From: Thermoflexus sp.
GTDB lineage: Bacteria; Chloroflexota; Anaerolineae; Aggregatilineales; Aggregatilineaceae
Assembly: GCA_020724465.1 (NCBI GenBank)
Contig: DYGX01000004.1
Coordinates: 1 to 64,000 of the forward strand
Direction of reading: 5' to 3'
Length of the DNA: 64,000 bases
Below, one piece after another: positions 62,169 to 64,000 of this stretch; within the stretch, counting starts at the first letter, position 1; each line of letters begins with the position of its first letter. A program made the translations under genes and the position numbers. A model generated the notes under the pieces. That model was not told where the DNA came from, searched no databases, and saw only the letters and a list, made by a program, of their open reading frames with translations.

Positions 62169-62415
62169 AACGACCGCGAACCGGAGGAGTACGCTCCCCC
62201 GCGCCGGACAGGAAACCGCCTCACCGGCTGAAAGGGCGGGACGGGCCAGCAGGAGCGGAATGGACCGGGGAGTCGCGCGGAGGAAATGCCGCGCCGGGGT
62301 CGCTCCCGTTATCCAGGCGCAATGAGTGAGTCCGGCGCCGCGCGTGCCGGGCTAATCAGGGTGGCACCACGGGCTATCACGCTCGTCCCTGAACGCTGAG
62401 GGGACGGGCGTTTTG
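62169..62415 (+). ncRNA. T-box riboswitch with tryptophan specifier
   Basis: The leader of trpB carries the T-box landmarks. Stem I runs from about 62175 to 62280. On its 3' side the specifier loop reads GGAATGGACC, where TGG (62261-62263) is the codon for Trp, flanked by the usual GAA and ACC. The conserved T-box AGGGTGGCACCACGGG is at 62358-62373. A terminator stem GCTCGTCCC (62381-62389) with GGGACGGGC (62401-62409) is followed by GTTTT. The antiterminator would form from the T-box bulge and the 5' side of this stem. In known T-boxes uncharged tRNA, here tRNA-Trp, stops termination and turns the gene on. Confidence 0.93.
62381..62414 (+). terminator. T-box regulated terminator
   Basis: A 9-base-pair stem (62381-62389 with 62401-62409, one T-G wobble) followed by GTTTT ends the leader when tRNA-Trp is charged. 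Confidence 0.85.
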
Positions 62416-62466
62416 ATTCGTCCGCCCCTGGCGCGTCCCATCTCATTGAGTCAAAGGAGTTGTTCC

Positions 62467-63861
62467 ATGGTCGACAAGCTGCACACCAAGTATGTCCTGG
62501 ACGAGTCTCAGATGCCGCGCGCCTGGTACAACATTGTGCCGGACCTGCCGCGCCCGCTGGCCCCCGTGCTGCATCCGGCCACCCATAAGCCGGTCGGTCC
62601 GGACGACCTCGCCCCGCTGTTCCCGATGGCGCTGATCCTGCAAGAAGTCAGCACCGAGCGCTACATCGAGATCCCCGAGCCGGTGCGCCGGGTCTACGCG
62701 CAGTGGCGGCCCAGCCCGCTCTTCCGCGCGCGCCGCCTGGAGCAGGCGCTCGACACGCCCGCCCGCATCTACTATAAGTACGAGGGCGTCAGCCCGGTCG
62801 GCAGCCACAAGCCGAACACCGCCGTCGCGCAGGTCTTCTACAACCGCGAAGAAGGCGTGCGCAAGATCGCCACCGAAACCGGCGCAGGCCAGTGGGGGTC
62901 GTCGCTGGCGATGGCGGGCGCGTTCTTCGGCGTGGAAGTCGAGGTCTTCATGGTGAAGGTCAGCTATCACCAGAAGCCCTTCCGCCGCAGCATGATGCAG
63001 GCGTATGGCGCGACCGTCCACGCCAGCCCGACCGATCTCACGCAGGCGGGGCGCTCGATCCTGGCGCGCGACCCGGACAACATGGGCAGCCTGGGCATTG
63101 CCATCAGCGAGGCGGTCGAGCGGGCGGCGACCAGCGGCGGCACGATCAAGTACTCGCTCGGCAGCGTGCTGAATCACGTCCTGCTGCACCAGACGGTTGT
63201 CGGAGAAGAGGCGCTGCTCCAGATGGCGCTGGCGGACGACTACCCGGACGTCGTGATCGGCTGCGCAGGCGGCGGCAGCAACATGGCCGGGCTGATCATC
63301 CCCTTCGTGCGCGAGCGGCTCGCCAGGGGCCTCAACACGCGCTTCCTGGCCGCCGAGCCGACCGCCTGCCCCAGCATGACCAAAGGGGTCTACACCTACG
63401 ATTTCGGCGACACGGTCGGCATGACGCCCCTGGTCAAGATGCACACGCTCGGCCACGACTTCATGCCGCCCGGCATTCACGCCGGCGGGCTGCGCTATCA
63501 CGGCATGGCGCCGATCATGTCGCTGCTGCACGAGGAAGGGATCGTCGAGGCGCAGGCGTACCACCAGAACGCGATCTTCGAGGCGGCCGTGGAGTTCGCG
63601 CGCAGCGAGGGGATCATCCCCGCGCCGGAAAGCGCCCACGCCATCCGCGCCGCCTTCGACGAGGCGCTGCAGGCGAAGGAAGCCGGGCAGGAGCGCGTGA
63701 TCCTGTTCAACCTGAGCGGGCACGGGCACTTCGACATGGCGTCGTACGATGCCTACTTCGAGGGCAAGCTCGAAGACTACGAGTATCCGGTCGAGGAAGT
63801 CCGCGCGGCGCAGGAGCGCATGCCGAAGATCGACGAGGCGGCGCTCGCCGGCGGCGATTGA
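62467..63861 (+). CDS. trpB: Tryptophan synthase beta chain, TrpB2 type
   Basis: A 464-residue PLP enzyme that joins indole and serine to make tryptophan. The PLP lysine is in GSHKPNTA (near residue 116), and the phosphate loop GCAGGGSN lies near 272. The long N-terminal extension, the RWRP-like WRPSPLF entry segment and the length mark the TrpB2 branch, which usually lacks a bound alpha subunit. No trpA or other trp gene adjoins it. GGAG 9-12 bases before the ATG at 62467. It is under T-box control, so it is tied to tryptophan supply. Confidence 0.92.
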   Translation: MVDKLHTKYVLDESQMPRAWYNIVPDLPRPLAPVLHPATHKPVGPDDLAPLFPMALILQEVSTERYIEIPEPVRRVYAQWRPSPLFRARRLEQALDTPARIYYKYEGVSPVGSHKPNTAVAQVFYNREEGVRKIATETGAGQWGSSLAMAGAFFGVEVEVFMVKVSYHQKPFRRSMMQAYGATVHASPTDLTQAGRSILARDPDNMGSLGIAISEAVERAATSGGTIKYSLGSVLNHVLLHQTVVGEEALLQMALADDYPDVVIGCAGGGSNMAGLIIPFVRERLARGLNTRFLAAEPTACPSMTKGVYTYDFGDTVGMTPLVKMHTLGHDFMPPGIHAGGLRYHGMAPIMSLLHEEGIVEAQAYHQNAIFEAAVEFARSEGIIPAPESAHAIRAAFDEALQAKEAGQERVILFNLSGHGHFDMASYDAYFEGKLEDYEYPVEEVRAAQERMPKIDEAALAGGD

Positions 63862-63886
63862 CCGCGTCCGAACAGACGGCCGTAGG

Positions 63887-63914
63887 GGGCGGACCTTGGT
63901 CCGCCCGTTTCTTT
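63887..63914 (+). terminator. Intrinsic terminator after trpB
   Basis: GGGCGGACC (63887-63895) pairs with GGTCCGCCC (63898-63906) and is followed by GTTTCTTT, 25 bases after the stop. Confidence 0.85.
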
Positions 63915-63971
63915 CTCTGCCGCCCTTGCCTGTCTGCGCCGACCGTTTCAGCGGCGTGGTCACAATCACGG

Positions 63972-63987
63972 GCCGGGCAAGCCCGGC
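63972..63987. repeat. CCGGGCAAGCCCGG hairpin repeat
   Basis: GCCGGGCAAGCCCGGC is a short perfect hairpin. The same core occurs at about 38594-38609 in the gap between converging genes. Two copies in 64 kb suggest a dispersed intergenic palindrome, though chance cannot be excluded. Confidence 0.5.
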
Positions 63988-64000
63988 CCCTACACCTCAC

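Noticed and set aside
62169-62466. A trp leader peptide attenuator
   Set aside because: No short reading frame with tandem Trp codons is present; the AGGGTGGCACCACGGG box and the specifier loop fit a T-box instead.

Overview
The window is GC-rich, almost fully coding DNA from one bacterial chromosome. It most resembles a member of the Chloroflexota, probably the Anaerolineae. That placement is inferred from gene content, not from a marker tree: many SH3/WD40 lipoproteins with Pro/Thr-rich linkers, YTP-repeat secreted proteins, a receiver/CpaE-like ATPase next to an AAA ATPase, GAF histidine kinases, a TrpB2-type tryptophan synthase and a stand-alone Ino1. I see no rRNA, tRNA, CRISPR array, prophage or intact insertion sequence.

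Layout. 0.2-5 kb: DMT permease, TrkA-N channel-like protein, DUF488 protein, MiaB and a V4R-domain protein. 5.3-14.5 kb: a surface and signalling block with two SH3 lipoproteins (one carrying a WD40 propeller), a 1048-residue receiver fusion protein, and two secreted proteins on the minus strand. 14.8-22.4 kb: PolA, a cupin, a DJ-1/PfpI protein, an orphan oligopeptide-binding protein behind a long leader, and ArgF. 22.5-28.9 kb: a TPR protein, the c-di-AMP pair CdaA/CdaR, a candidate structured RNA, and the Der GTPase. 28.9-31.8 kb (minus): FHA protein, PlsC-type acyltransferase and the primary-type sigma factor. 32.4-42.3 kb: CPBP protease, Ino1, GlmS behind a glmS-type self-cleaving ribozyme, a GNAT protein and small membrane or unknown proteins. 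42.3-48 kb (minus): three related histidine kinases. 48-54.4 kb: pyrophosphatase, YgiT-type zinc finger, LepB, Nudix, then response regulator, receiver-adenylate cyclase and MscS channel, then a parvulin-type foldase. 54.4-61 kb: receiver/CpaE-like protein, AAA ATPase, a DUF4203-like lipoprotein, an M23/beta-propeller protein and YbaK. 61-62 kb: one AT-richer gene with a possible methyltransferase fold. 62-64 kb: a T-box riboswitch with a Trp specifier in front of TrpB2.

Functional themes. Regulation by RNA is prominent: a glmS ribozyme, a tryptophan T-box, a structured RNA before der, and a leader with an internal terminator before the peptide-binding protein. Signal transduction is dense, with three kinases, four receiver proteins, an adenylate cyclase and a diadenylate cyclase. 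Ion and osmotic homeostasis may link the TrkA-N protein, CdaA/CdaR and MscS. The most unusual gene is at 8677-11823: an N-terminal receiver, a long acidic disordered middle, a Roadblock-like domain, and a C-terminal domain that looks like an IS200/Y1 transposase with both catalytic motifs lost. Promoters are easy to see: a TAnnnT -10 box, often with a TTGnnn -35 box 16-18 bases upstream, lies 25-65 bases before many start codons.
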